A DNA stretch of 64,000 nt. Origin: JAUIAI01 sp049680625 (lineage in GTDB: Bacteria > Pseudomonadota > Gammaproteobacteria > Burkholderiales > Burkholderiaceae_E). Below the pieces are notes generated by a model. The model searched no databases, was not told the origin of the DNA, and was given only the letters and a program-made list of their open reading frames with translations. A program made the translations under genes and the position numbers. The DNA is taken from the NCBI GenBank assembly GCA_049680625.1, contig JBAUID010000028.1, forward strand, positions 1 through 64,000, in the 5' to 3' direction. This document shows, one piece after another, positions 41,785-50,655 of this stretch. Position 1 is the stretch's first letter. Each line of letters starts with the position of its first letter.

Positions 41785-42891
41785 TCAGGCCATCTGCGCT
41801 ATGCGCAGTAATTCATTGCGATCCATGCCCTGGCTTGTCCCACCCGTAAGAATGTTCTCCCAGGGTTCAACAGCCAGTGGAACACCGTCCCGCAGCCGCT
41901 CCTCACGCGTCTTGCGCTCCGGATCACCCGGAATCAACACCGGATTTGCCGGATCAGCCGGACGGCAGGCGCGAACAAAATTTATATATTCGCTGACCGC
42001 TGCAGCATAACCGTGACCGTCATCGATTGCCGATGGTTCGACAAATATTGAAAACATACCGTTATGCACATTGTGTCCGGGCCCGCTCGCACCCGACCCT
42101 GTTAATGCCCCGGCAAGCAACTCGCAAGCCAGGGCGAGGCCTGACCCCTTGTGATCACCCATCGCATTAATTGCACCGGGGCCCAGGCGCGGATTGGGCA
42201 CGGCATCTGGTGCGGTTGGACCATACAGGGCTAGCGGGTCTGTCGTGGGTTGTCCGTTTTCATCTTTGAGGCTTCCCTCGGGCAACGGTTTACCCCCTTT
42301 CATTGCAATCAGCGCTTTACCCTCGGCAACTCGGGAAGTGGCAAAGTCGAGAATGAAATCGCCGGTGTCCGGGCTGGGCACCCCAATCGTAACCGGCGCC
42401 GTTGACATCCGGCGCTCGGCACCACCAAAAGGGGCCACCAGCAAACTATGCGCAACGTTGACAAAATGCACCGACACCAGGCCCTGGGCACAAGCGAGTT
42501 CAGCCCAACCGCCAATACGGCCCAGGTGACCCGCGTTTCGCAGTGCCACCAGCGCAACCCCGTGAGCCCTGGCCTTTTTGACCCCAACATCAATGAGTTG
42601 ATGCCCCAGGGTCTGGCCAAAGCCGTTCAAGCCGTCGAGTACGGCAAAGTTATCTGACTCGATGACAACTTTTGCGGTTCGGCCAAAATGGACGTGACCA
42701 TTGCGCTCGGCTTCAAGATAACGCGGCACACGAACGACCCCATGGCTGTCGTGACCAGCGAGATTGGCATCAACCAGATGCTCACCGATATTGGCGGCTT
42801 CTTTTGCATCAGCACCGGCTTGGCGAAAGATTGCCGCGATGACATCAACAAGGCCTTTGGCAGGGATTCTGACTACGGGATTTTTTGCCAT
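41785..42891 (-). CDS. Ldh-family (malate/L-lactate/sulfolactate type) dehydrogenase
   Basis: NAD(P)-dependent 2-hydroxyacid dehydrogenase of the LDH2/MDHG/ComC fold, 368 residues. Characteristic blocks are the catalytic His region DANLAGHDSHGVVRVPRYLE (about residues 48-67), GFGQTLGHQLIDVGVKKAR and the NAHHxGRIG-like ALRNAGHLGRIG (about 117-128). NAMGDHKGSGLALACELLAGAL follows (about 243-264). Members oxidise L-malate, L-lactate, (R)-sulfolactate or ureidoglycolate. It starts 5 nt after the D-2-hydroxyacid dehydrogenase gene ends, so both act in one pathway, probably on the compound brought in by the adjacent TRAP system. Confidence 0.9.
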   Translation of the reverse strand: MAKNPVVRIPAKGLVDVIAAIFRQAGADAKEAANIGEHLVDANLAGHDSHGVVRVPRYLEAERNGHVHFGRTAKVVIESDNFAVLDGLNGFGQTLGHQLIDVGVKKARAHGVALVALRNAGHLGRIGGWAELACAQGLVSVHFVNVAHSLLVAPFGGAERRMSTAPVTIGVPSPDTGDFILDFATSRVAEGKALIAMKGGKPLPEGSLKDENGQPTTDPLALYGPTAPDAVPNPRLGPGAINAMGDHKGSGLALACELLAGALTGSGASGPGHNVHNGMFSIFVEPSAIDDGHGYAAAVSEYINFVRACRPADPANPVLIPGDPERKTREERLRDGVPLAVEPWENILTGGTSQGMDRNELLRIAQMA

Positions 42892-42896
42892 GATGA

Positions 42897-43871
42897 TTAG
42901 TTTTCAGCCTTTAGTTGATCTGCATTAAAGATGTAGTCGGAACGCAATTTACCATCGAAGGCGTCAACAATGTTCTGCGCCGCTTCTACAGACATATTGC
43001 GCGCACCCTCCTGGGTAACGGCGGCCGAATGTGGCGAATAGATACTGTTGGGCAGGCTCAGCAGTGGATTGTCAGGCGCCGGCGGTTCGGTGGAAAACAC
43101 ATCCGCACCGGTGCCGGCGATCGTGCCACCGCTGACAGCAGCAGCCAATGCAGCTTCATCGATAATCCCGCCGCGGGCACAATTGATCACTATGGCATGA
43201 TCTGGCAGTGCAGCCAGCTCTGGCGCACCGATCAAATGGTGGGTTTGCGGATTCAGCGGCACGTGAACAGTTAGAAAGTCTGCCTGCGCAAGTGCGCCGC
43301 GAAAATCCGCAATCCCCTCAACACCTTGCTCGCGGGCCAGCGCCTCATTCAGTGCGATGTCAGCAACCATAACCCGCATACCAAAAGCTTTGCACATTGG
43401 CGCCACCAGGCTGCCGATGCGTCCGTATCCGACCACGAGAATCGATTTATCAAACAACTCGGTCGTATAATGACTGCCGCGTTCGTGAAACCGCCCCTCG
43501 CGGGTCGCGCGATCGTAAACGAATGGTGCTTTTGTCAGCACCATCATCATCATGATCACGTGCTCTGCAACCGAACGCGCGTTAGCCGATGCGGCAATTG
43601 CAACCGGGATTCGACGCGCAGTGAGATGATCAACATCGATATGGTCGCAACCAACCCCGTGGCGGGAGACCACCTGTAGTTCAGTGGCGCCCGCAAGAAT
43701 GTCACTGTTCAGGAAGGCGCTGCGAACCAGTACGCCGTGGGCATTGGCCAACTCGCGTTTAAGGGTATCGGGTTCACAATCGGTCAGTTGCACAACCTCA
43801 ATGTCGGTGCGGGACTTTAAGATAGCAGGGCCGTCCGGATGTATTTTTTCAGTAACTACAACGCGTTTCAT
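42897..43871 (-). CDS. D-2-hydroxyacid dehydrogenase (SerA-like)
   Basis: NAD-dependent D-isomer-specific 2-hydroxyacid dehydrogenase, 324 residues. The nucleotide motif is VVGYGRIGSLVAPMCKAFGM (about residues 145-164). The catalytic Arg is in NCARGGIIDEAAL (about 229-241), a Glu in STEPP, and a His in SPHSAAVT near residue 283. It resembles phosphoglycerate and (S)-sulfolactate dehydrogenases. It is upstream of and nearly joined to an Ldh-fold dehydrogenase of opposite stereo-preference, a pairing that suits stereo-inversion of a 2-hydroxyacid. Confidence 0.9.
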   Translation of the reverse strand: MKRVVVTEKIHPDGPAILKSRTDIEVVQLTDCEPDTLKRELANAHGVLVRSAFLNSDILAGATELQVVSRHGVGCDHIDVDHLTARRIPVAIAASANARSVAEHVIMMMMVLTKAPFVYDRATREGRFHERGSHYTTELFDKSILVVGYGRIGSLVAPMCKAFGMRVMVADIALNEALAREQGVEGIADFRGALAQADFLTVHVPLNPQTHHLIGAPELAALPDHAIVINCARGGIIDEAALAAAVSGGTIAGTGADVFSTEPPAPDNPLLSLPNSIYSPHSAAVTQEGARNMSVEAAQNIVDAFDGKLRSDYIFNADQLKAEN

Positions 43872-44191
43872 TGTTATTCGACCCTGTTTGAATGTTCCGC
43901 CTGACCGGCGCCCTAACCATGGCTGAATTTTGCCGACCCTTTCTGAGCCGACTCTTCCTGACTAACCCTGCCATCGGCCGCCATGGTACCGATTCTTGCA
44001 AGCGCATTCAATCTATGTGAGCCTGAGGCGGACAGATACGCTAGTATCTTGACTGATCCAATCGGCAATCTGACTAGCGAATTGAATCGGCGTCTTCGGC
44101 ACTCACTAGCTGACGACCCGTACAAACAAAAAAGAACCGCCGCCTGTGGTGCCAGTCACCGGGTGCGATCAGCGGAGACTAAGGAGACAGA
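43872..44191. promoter_or_regulatory. Divergent promoter region of the second TRAP locus, no gene
   Basis: A 320-base gap between two divergent start codons. Short frames on both strands lack codon character or start signals. A small inverted repeat GATAC-GCTA-GTATC (44035-44048) is followed by TTGACT, a possible -35 element, but no convincing -10 box follows. AAGGAG is visible directly ahead of the plus-strand gene (around 44180), its likely ribosome-binding site. Confidence 0.4.
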
Positions 44192-46279
44192 ATGAGCGCA
44201 AGCAACCCGGGTATACCGGCCAGCGACACAGTGGCAAATTACCCAAAGGTATCCACTCCAGTTTACGAAGTGGCCGGGCGGCAAGACATGTTCTCGTTCA
44301 TGGATCACATCAGCCGTTTTACCGGCCTTACCGTGGCCCAGTTTTATATCGTTTGTGCGGCGGTCACGATGTACGAGGTGATTGCCCGCTACGTCTTTAA
44401 TGCTCCCACCCAGTGGGCCTTCGAAGTCGTCATGGTGTTGTGCGCAACCGCCTGGATGCTGTCCGCCGGATACATTACGCTCGAAAAACGCCATATTGGC
44501 ATCACCGTCATCTATCTTGCTGCCAGCGAGCGTACCCGATGGTGGCTCGATGTATTTGCGATGATTATTGGCGTTATCGCCTTGTTCCTCCTGGTTGACG
44601 ACACCGCGGTACGGGCACTTGAGTCGATTGACCTGGTCGAACGCATGGGCAGTGGGTTTAACTCACCCCAACCAATGATTCTTAAAACGGTACTGGTACT
44701 GGGCGCGTTCATCTACATGCTGCAGTTACTGGTCAACCTGTATCGCCACTTCAATTCAAGGCTTGCCCAAATCGGTGTACTGGTAGTTGCAGCGTTCATT
44801 CTGTTTCGGCTTGCCCTCGTTGTTGCGGCGCATTACAGCGGCGAAGAAAGTGCTGCCGCAACATTGAACCAGGGCATTTCCACGTTTGGTTATATTTTCA
44901 ACCCGGCCGATTACATCGATGCCCGCGATTGGGGAATCGGCACGGCAAGTCTGGGGATCGTCATCAGCCTGGTTTTTCTGATGATGACCGGTATGCCGCT
45001 GGGTATCGTCACGCTGATCGTGTCGGTACTGGTTGCTTTGCTTTTCTTCGGGCCACGCGGCCTGTACCTGGTGTCAACCAACGCATTCGGTTTACTGGAA
45101 AAGTACCCGCTGATTGCCGTACCACTATTTGTATTAATGGCCTCAATTCTTGAACGGGCCGGCATCGCCGAAGACTTGTTCGACGCGATGGCAATTTTTG
45201 CCGGTAATCTGCGGGGCGGAGTTGCTGTGCAGACAGTGGTTGTCGCGGTGATTCTTGCGGCCATGTCGGGGGTTATGGGTGGCGAAATTGTCATGCTTGG
45301 CCTGGTTGCCCTGCCCCAGATGTTACGCCTTGGGTATAACAAACATCTTGCGGTTGGCGTGATTTGTGCATCCGGCTCTCTGGCGACGCTGATTCCACCC
45401 AGCATCATCATGATTGTCTACGGCTTGTCCGCGGAAGTGTCTATCGGCGACTTGTTCATGGCTGGCGCTGTGCCCGGCATTATGCTGGCCACGTTTTATG
45501 CCTTGTACGTCCTTGCGCGGTGCAAACTGAACCCCGACCTCGCACCAACCGCCGAGGAAGTACAGGCAATTACCGGTAAAAAATCCGGATTGTCCCGCGA
45601 ACGCCTGCTCGCCGTAATCATGTGTATTGTGCTGATCGGCTGCGTCATGGGATCAATTTACGCCGGCATCGCATCGGTGACCGAAGCGGCCGGGGTGGGT
45701 GTGTTCGGCGCCATTCTTGTTGCCGCAACCCGGATGAAATTCAACTGGAGCCTGCTCCAGCATGCGCTGGCCGGCACAATGGCCACCGTGGGTACGATTA
45801 TCTGGCTGATTCTTGGTGCGGTCGCCTTTGTCGGGATTTACAACCTGATCGGCGGTGCTGACTTCATGAAGTCATTGTTCACCGGCCTCGGACTGCCACC
45901 GATGGGCATTATCTTCGTGATGATGGGCATTTTGATTGTGCTGGGCACCTTCATGGAATGGATTGCCATTGTCTTTATTACTGTCCCGGTGTTTGCACCT
46001 GTGGTTGTCGACATGGCACCAGAGCTGGGTCTTGACCCGGAATGGGCAGCAGTCTGGTTCGGTGTCTTGTTCGTGATGAACATACAAATATATTTTCTGT
46101 CACCGCCGTTTGGCCCGGCTTGTTTCTGGTTGAAGTCGGTTGCTCCTCCAGAGATCACGCTGCAGGATATCTTCAGAGCGGTACTGCCGTTCATCGGGTT
46201 ACAAATCATCGGCCTGACGCTGGTGATGATTTACCCGCAGATTGCCCTGTGGTTACCTCAGTGGATGGGCTCCAGTTAA
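44192..46279 (+). CDS. Fused TRAP transporter permease (DctQ-DctM)
   Basis: Single 695-residue membrane protein joining a small-subunit-like N-terminal part (about residues 30-225, four helices, FTGLTVAQFYIVCAAVTMYEVIARYVFNAPTQWAFE) to a large-subunit part (about 235-695). The latter has FGLLEKYPLIAVPLFVLMASILERAG, GSLATLIPPSIIMIVYGLSAEVSIG and LSPPFGPACFWLKSVAP. Such fusions occur naturally in TRAP systems. Its binding protein is the divergent DctP at 40396. Start ATG 44192 has AAGGAG. The 3' end overlaps the MFS gene by 38 nt if that gene begins at TTG 46242. Confidence 0.95.
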   Translation: MSASNPGIPASDTVANYPKVSTPVYEVAGRQDMFSFMDHISRFTGLTVAQFYIVCAAVTMYEVIARYVFNAPTQWAFEVVMVLCATAWMLSAGYITLEKRHIGITVIYLAASERTRWWLDVFAMIIGVIALFLLVDDTAVRALESIDLVERMGSGFNSPQPMILKTVLVLGAFIYMLQLLVNLYRHFNSRLAQIGVLVVAAFILFRLALVVAAHYSGEESAAATLNQGISTFGYIFNPADYIDARDWGIGTASLGIVISLVFLMMTGMPLGIVTLIVSVLVALLFFGPRGLYLVSTNAFGLLEKYPLIAVPLFVLMASILERAGIAEDLFDAMAIFAGNLRGGVAVQTVVVAVILAAMSGVMGGEIVMLGLVALPQMLRLGYNKHLAVGVICASGSLATLIPPSIIMIVYGLSAEVSIGDLFMAGAVPGIMLATFYALYVLARCKLNPDLAPTAEEVQAITGKKSGLSRERLLAVIMCIVLIGCVMGSIYAGIASVTEAAGVGVFGAILVAATRMKFNWSLLQHALAGTMATVGTIIWLILGAVAFVGIYNLIGGADFMKSLFTGLGLPPMGIIFVMMGILIVLGTFMEWIAIVFITVPVFAPVVVDMAPELGLDPEWAAVWFGVLFVMNIQIYFLSPPFGPACFWLKSVAPPEITLQDIFRAVLPFIGLQIIGLTLVMIYPQIALWLPQWMGSS

Positions 46280-47564
46280 ACCAATCACCGACAACCCAAA
46301 CGCTGCGCCGGAGCCAGAACCGGAGCCACCGAAGCCACCTGAGCCACCAGATGCTGGCGGGCTGCGCTGGGCAATGCTGGCCGGCGTCTGGCTGATCTAT
46401 TGCGCTTTTGGGCTGGTTGCTGCCAGCCTCGCGCCGCTCGTTGCCCTGGTCGTCAGAGACCTGCAGTTATCCCACGCTGCAATGGGCAGTATTCTCGGCG
46501 CCTGGCAGCTGGTCTATATTGCGTCGGCGATTCCCTGCGGCATGTTGCTCGACCGACTCGGGCCGCGTCGGGCACTGGCTATTGGTGCTTTGCTTATTGC
46601 CGCTTCCGGCTTTGCCCGCAGCCTGGCGGTTGATTACACCGACTTACTTGTGGCCGTGATGATCTTTGGCCTGGGCGGCCCTATCGTCTCGGCCGGCGCA
46701 CCAAAAGTTATCGCACAATGGTTTGCCGGTAAAGACCGGGGCCTGGCGATGGGCATTTATATTACCGGTCCGTCTATCGGCGGGGTCGTATCGTTGACGC
46801 TGACTCATCCGGTACTACTCCCCGCGTTTGACGGTAACTGGCGCGGGGTCATTGGCTTATGGGCAGGCTTCAGCGTACTTGCCGCAATAACCTGGTTTGT
46901 CATTGCCAGTCATCGCGACGCACGGGCAATGGAGAACGCAGAACAGCAGCAAACCAGGCCACCGCAACTGGCCACGATGAAACTGTTGTTGCGCGAACCC
47001 GCGGTACGCATTGTGATGTTGATGAGTGTTGGCGTTTTCCTGATTAACCACGGCCTGAACAACTGGTTACCCGAGTTACTGCGCAACGGAGGGATGACTC
47101 TGGTGCAGTCCGGACTATGGGCGGCGATACCGACTGTTGTTGGCATCGCTGCATCACTCGTGATTCCGCGGCTGGCGACACCGGGCCGACGATTTCAGAT
47201 TCTGTTCTGGTTGTGTGTCATGTCTGCCTGCGCCACCGTGTTATTACAAACCATCAGCCCGCTGCCGCTGACGGTTGGTCTGTTGATGCAGGGGATTGCC
47301 CGCTCAACCATGATGACAGTGCTAATTCTCACTCTGGTTGAGTTGCCCGGAATTGGCAGGCAACATGCCGGCACCGCAGGAGGTTTGTTCTTCTCTGCTG
47401 CTGAAGTGGGGGGCGTACTGGGCCCGTTGAGTCTGGGCGTTTTGTACGATTACACGGGTAACTTTAGCCTTGGGTTAATGATGTTTACGGTAGCTGCCAT
47501 CGCGTTGGCCATTACAACCAGGCGCTTGCAGACTCGGGTGGGCACAGACAAACCGGCGGCTTAA
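46242..47564 (+). CDS. MFS transporter with proline/glutamate-rich N-terminus
   Basis: Major facilitator carrier with 12 predicted helices, about 396-440 residues. The A-motif-like loop between helices 2 and 3 is GMLLDRLGPRRALAIG. KVIAQWFAGKDRGLAMGIYITGPSIGG resembles CynX/NarK-type proteins. The first 40 residues from the TTG at 46242 are hydrophilic with an EPEPEPPKPPEPP repeat. ATG at 46374 would remove them and start just at helix 1, but lacks a ribosome-binding site, as does the TTG. Translational coupling to the TRAP permease favours the upstream start. Substrate unknown; likely an anion or carboxylate. Confidence 0.85.
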   Translation: MPCGYLSGWAPVKPITDNPNAAPEPEPEPPKPPEPPDAGGLRWAMLAGVWLIYCAFGLVAASLAPLVALVVRDLQLSHAAMGSILGAWQLVYIASAIPCGMLLDRLGPRRALAIGALLIAASGFARSLAVDYTDLLVAVMIFGLGGPIVSAGAPKVIAQWFAGKDRGLAMGIYITGPSIGGVVSLTLTHPVLLPAFDGNWRGVIGLWAGFSVLAAITWFVIASHRDARAMENAEQQQTRPPQLATMKLLLREPAVRIVMLMSVGVFLINHGLNNWLPELLRNGGMTLVQSGLWAAIPTVVGIAASLVIPRLATPGRRFQILFWLCVMSACATVLLQTISPLPLTVGLLMQGIARSTMMTVLILTLVELPGIGRQHAGTAGGLFFSAAEVGGVLGPLSLGVLYDYTGNFSLGLMMFTVAAIALAITTRRLQTRVGTDKPAA

Positions 47565-47608
47565 TGGCAGCTAAATGGCGGCTTAAGAAACTAATAAACC
47601 CGGCGACG

Positions 47609-48388
47609 TCAGCCGGATAACCACAATGCTCGAAAAAACAATGACACGGCACTGAGCACAAGAATGCCATAGGTCAGGTTCAAGACCACTTTGTCCGATA
47701 TTTGGTTGCGCACGCCTTCAGCAAGCCGGGAAGCCAGATAAGCGAACGGGATCAGACACAGTGCAGTGGTCAATATTCCCGGGTTCAGATACAAACCCGC
47801 AATCGTAAAGCCAACAATACGGAAAACCAGGTTGGCAGTTCCGGTGGTTGCAATAGTTGCACGTAGCGCATTAGTGCTGTGCCCACGCAGGCTCAGGTAA
47901 ATTGCGGTCGGCGGCCCGCCCGCGCCAAACGCACCGGATGACAGACCTGCTAACGTACCCATCGGCCAGGCCCAGTGCTGGCTGATCCCGCGTCCGCCTG
48001 GTTTGATCCACAGGCGGGCCAACAGAAAACTGGCCACAAAGGCCGCCATACCGAACATCAGCCAGCGCATCGGCAGATTCACCAGCAATGTGACACCAGC
48101 CGCAGTACCCAGGGCGGAGGCAGGAATAATGCGGACGGCATCAGCGCGCACAATACTCTGATGGCTCAGGCGCAACAGCCTCAATACGGTAAAACTTTCA
48201 ATTATTACCAGTACCGGCAATAAAAAAACCATGTCAATAAACAAAGCGGCAATTGGTACCGCGATGACACCACCACCGAATCCAACGGTGACAAAAATAA
48301 AACTCGCTAACACGATAACCGGCACCAGGATCAAAAACTCCCGAGCCGGTGGCAACCATGCCGACGACAATGCCAAGAACTCATCCAT
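47609..48388 (-). CDS. TauE/SafE-family sulfite/anion exporter-like protein
   Basis: Membrane protein of 259 residues with seven to eight helices. Family blocks are VIVLASFIFVTVGFGGGVIAVPIAALFIDM (about residues 24-53) and GTLAGLSSGAFGAGGPPTAIYLSLRG (about 144-169), the pseudo-symmetric glycine-rich repeats of TauE/SafE. Members move sulfite, sulfoacetate or other organosulfonates out of cells. It follows the metallophosphoesterase gene by 37 nt and converges on the MFS gene, with 44 nt between their ends. Confidence 0.9.
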   Translation of the reverse strand: MDEFLALSSAWLPPAREFLILVPVIVLASFIFVTVGFGGGVIAVPIAALFIDMVFLLPVLVIIESFTVLRLLRLSHQSIVRADAVRIIPASALGTAAGVTLLVNLPMRWLMFGMAAFVASFLLARLWIKPGGRGISQHWAWPMGTLAGLSSGAFGAGGPPTAIYLSLRGHSTNALRATIATTGTANLVFRIVGFTIAGLYLNPGILTTALCLIPFAYLASRLAEGVRNQISDKVVLNLTYGILVLSAVSLFFRALWLSG

Positions 48389-48425
48389 TACCCGGTAACG
48401 GCGACCAACGCCTTGGCCTCTGTTT

Positions 48426-50531
48426 TCAAGAATCGCACAAAACGACCGATTTGATTCCCGCAGGGTTCAGAGTGTTATTGGTTGTTGGAATCGGCTTTTC
48501 CGCCAGTTGCCGGGCCGAGGCTTCAAGACAATTAATGAGATCCCAGGCAAGGTGATGCCCGTGAGCATTAAGTAAAGCATTGATCTCTTGTGCCGGACCA
48601 GTATGCAAGCTGAAACCCCGCCCTCCAGCGGTGAACACCAACCGGCTTGAACCAGTAGACGAGACAGTCGCATCTGTCGATTGGTTAACAGGTTGTTCAA
48701 TCATAACCACCTTGCCCAGCTCTGATAAGCGGGTATTGAGAAAAGCAAACGTTCCAGCAGCAAGTCGTGGATTAAAGCGCCGGTCGATGAATGCCTGCCG
48801 CGGGTAATACCCCCGATCGACATCCATAAAGGTATCAAAAATCAAGCTGACCCTGTCATGCCCCTGAGACAAAATAACAGCTTCGGCAGTTCGTGCCGCG
48901 AGCGCTGCATCATCTGCCCGCATTTGTGCAACTGAAGGCCCGGCAAGCTTAAGCGACGCCAGAACATCACAATCCATTTCATCAGCAAAACGATGAATGC
49001 GGGCCATTGCCGATGGCAGGTTATCGTCGAAATCGATCCGTACGGTAACGCCGTCAATCACCCCGCCAGACAATGGCGTCCGCAATGTTCTCTCTGCCGC
49101 ATCCAACTCGGAAACGCTAAAGCCGCTTTTAACAAAATGGGTAAAGTGTTTGCCGTCAAAGCGTGAGTTGTCACCCGACAAAATTTTTGCAAATAACAGC
49201 TTGACCCCGGATTCCTTGCGAATGGTTGCCAGGGCTGCTTGCATTGACTCAAAACTGTCAGCAGTAGCGTTCACTTCGAAAGCCTCTATCCCGCAGGCTG
49301 CGAGGTCGCGCTGTAACAAGGCCTCACGCGGTTTGCCCAGGCAGGTAACAACAAAACGATTGCCGCTGGTTGCCAGCACTGACATCCGCTGAGCAGAATA
49401 ATCTTCAGCCAGGTCAACAGACGGCACTTTGCATAGCCGCACCCCCATTTCCCAGAGCGACTGCAATGGGTAGTCGTTGCGGGCCCACTTGCGGCCAAAT
49501 TCCTGCACACCACCGGTGGCACTGATTTGCATTGTTTCCGCCCACGGATGCCGCAATTCAACCCCGACCCGGTTCAGGCCAGAAGTCTTCGGATGAGCCA
49601 GGGTCAGTTGGTTGCGTCGGGTTGCCGTTTCTCCGGGGGCAGAACGTCCGTCCATAGTCCTGACCGAATAGGCAACATGGTCATCAGCGAAGACATCCAC
49701 CAGGAAATAACCATAGCGTTCAGCATCCCCCCGCGCATGCTCGATGCTGGGCGCAATACGGTAAAACTCGGAGAAGTCGTGACGCATGAAGGCGGTCGAC
49801 GGCAGCATATACATCTCGGCGTTACCAATGCGGTCATACCAGAAGTTATGAACATGGCCGGCAAAGACGGCTTCGACCTCAGCGCGTTGCAGCTGTTCAA
49901 CCACCCAGGCCCGTGCGGGTTGATCGATATTGTCATAGTTGCCAGCTTCGTCAGCAGTATGAATATACGGTGGATAGTGCATGAAAACGAAAACCCGCAA
50001 CGCACCGGCGCTACCCAGCTGTGCGCTGAACCAGGCGCGTTGTTCGTGGTCTTGCGAAAGACCCGAGTTAAACAATACTGAATTCAGCATGAGGAACCGA
50101 CATCCCTCGTGGTCAAACCCATAATAGTCGGGCCCAAAGGCGTCCCGGTATAAGCGCAAGTAGTCTGCGCAGATTAAGTCGGCCGGCATCCAGTCGATGT
50201 GCTTGTCCCCGACATCGTGGTTGCCCGGAATGACGTGCAGAGGCATTTTCAGACTTGCGGTCATGTCTCGAAAGTGAGCGACAGCATCGTTGAAACCCGG
50301 CAGCGAAGGCACGGGATGGACGATGTCACCCAGGTGAACGACAAAGTCCGGTGCCGGAGACATCTGGCTGATTTCGTTGAAAACATAGCGGGCACGCGCA
50401 TTGGCCGACGCATTCGTGATGAAGGGTGAAGATCCACCCTCCTCTGTTTCGTTGACATGGGTATCAGCGACCACGGCAAACCGAAAAACCGGCTCATCAC
50501 TGCCGGGACGCTTGGTATTGTTAACTTGCAT
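48426..50531 (-). CDS. Metallophosphoesterase with large C-terminal barrel-like domain
   Basis: Two-part protein of 701 residues. The N-terminal calcineurin-like domain (about 1-290) carries all five metal motifs: ADTHVNE, HLGDIVHP, GNHDVGDKH, FMHYPP and FAGHVHN. The remaining 370 residues alternate predicted strands and helices (FVVTCLGKPREALLQRDLAACGIEAFEV, KLLFAKIL, VTVRIDFD, DVLASLKLAG, VSLIFDTFMD, KVVMIEQP) in the manner of a TIM barrel. I do not recognise that half. No signal peptide is seen, so it is cytoplasmic. GGAGATCAC precedes ATG 50531. It shares a transcript with the TauE/SafE gene. Reaction unknown. Confidence 0.82.
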   Translation of the reverse strand: MQVNNTKRPGSDEPVFRFAVVADTHVNETEEGGSSPFITNASANARARYVFNEISQMSPAPDFVVHLGDIVHPVPSLPGFNDAVAHFRDMTASLKMPLHVIPGNHDVGDKHIDWMPADLICADYLRLYRDAFGPDYYGFDHEGCRFLMLNSVLFNSGLSQDHEQRAWFSAQLGSAGALRVFVFMHYPPYIHTADEAGNYDNIDQPARAWVVEQLQRAEVEAVFAGHVHNFWYDRIGNAEMYMLPSTAFMRHDFSEFYRIAPSIEHARGDAERYGYFLVDVFADDHVAYSVRTMDGRSAPGETATRRNQLTLAHPKTSGLNRVGVELRHPWAETMQISATGGVQEFGRKWARNDYPLQSLWEMGVRLCKVPSVDLAEDYSAQRMSVLATSGNRFVVTCLGKPREALLQRDLAACGIEAFEVNATADSFESMQAALATIRKESGVKLLFAKILSGDNSRFDGKHFTHFVKSGFSVSELDAAERTLRTPLSGGVIDGVTVRIDFDDNLPSAMARIHRFADEMDCDVLASLKLAGPSVAQMRADDAALAARTAEAVILSQGHDRVSLIFDTFMDVDRGYYPRQAFIDRRFNPRLAAGTFAFLNTRLSELGKVVMIEQPVNQSTDATVSSTGSSRLVFTAGGRGFSLHTGPAQEINALLNAHGHHLAWDLINCLEASARQLAEKPIPTTNNTLNPAGIKSVVLCDS

Positions 50532-50655
50532 GTGATCTCCGCCGCTTGCGTTGTGCTTATGTTGTTTTCGCTGTTTCTGTTATGTAGACCGCCGACGCAC
50601 TTGTTTTAGTCGACCGAATCATTCTAAACGAGCGCAGCGCACGTCGATTCTGAAG

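Noticed and set aside
44035..44054. GATAC-GCTA-GTATC repeat followed by TTGACT as a promoter/operator
   Set aside because: The stem is only 5 bp and no acceptable -10 box follows; reported only within the gap description.
43913..44195. Short frames on both strands of the 43872-44191 gap
   Set aside because: No ribosome-binding site, no hydrophobic or domain pattern, and overlap with each other.
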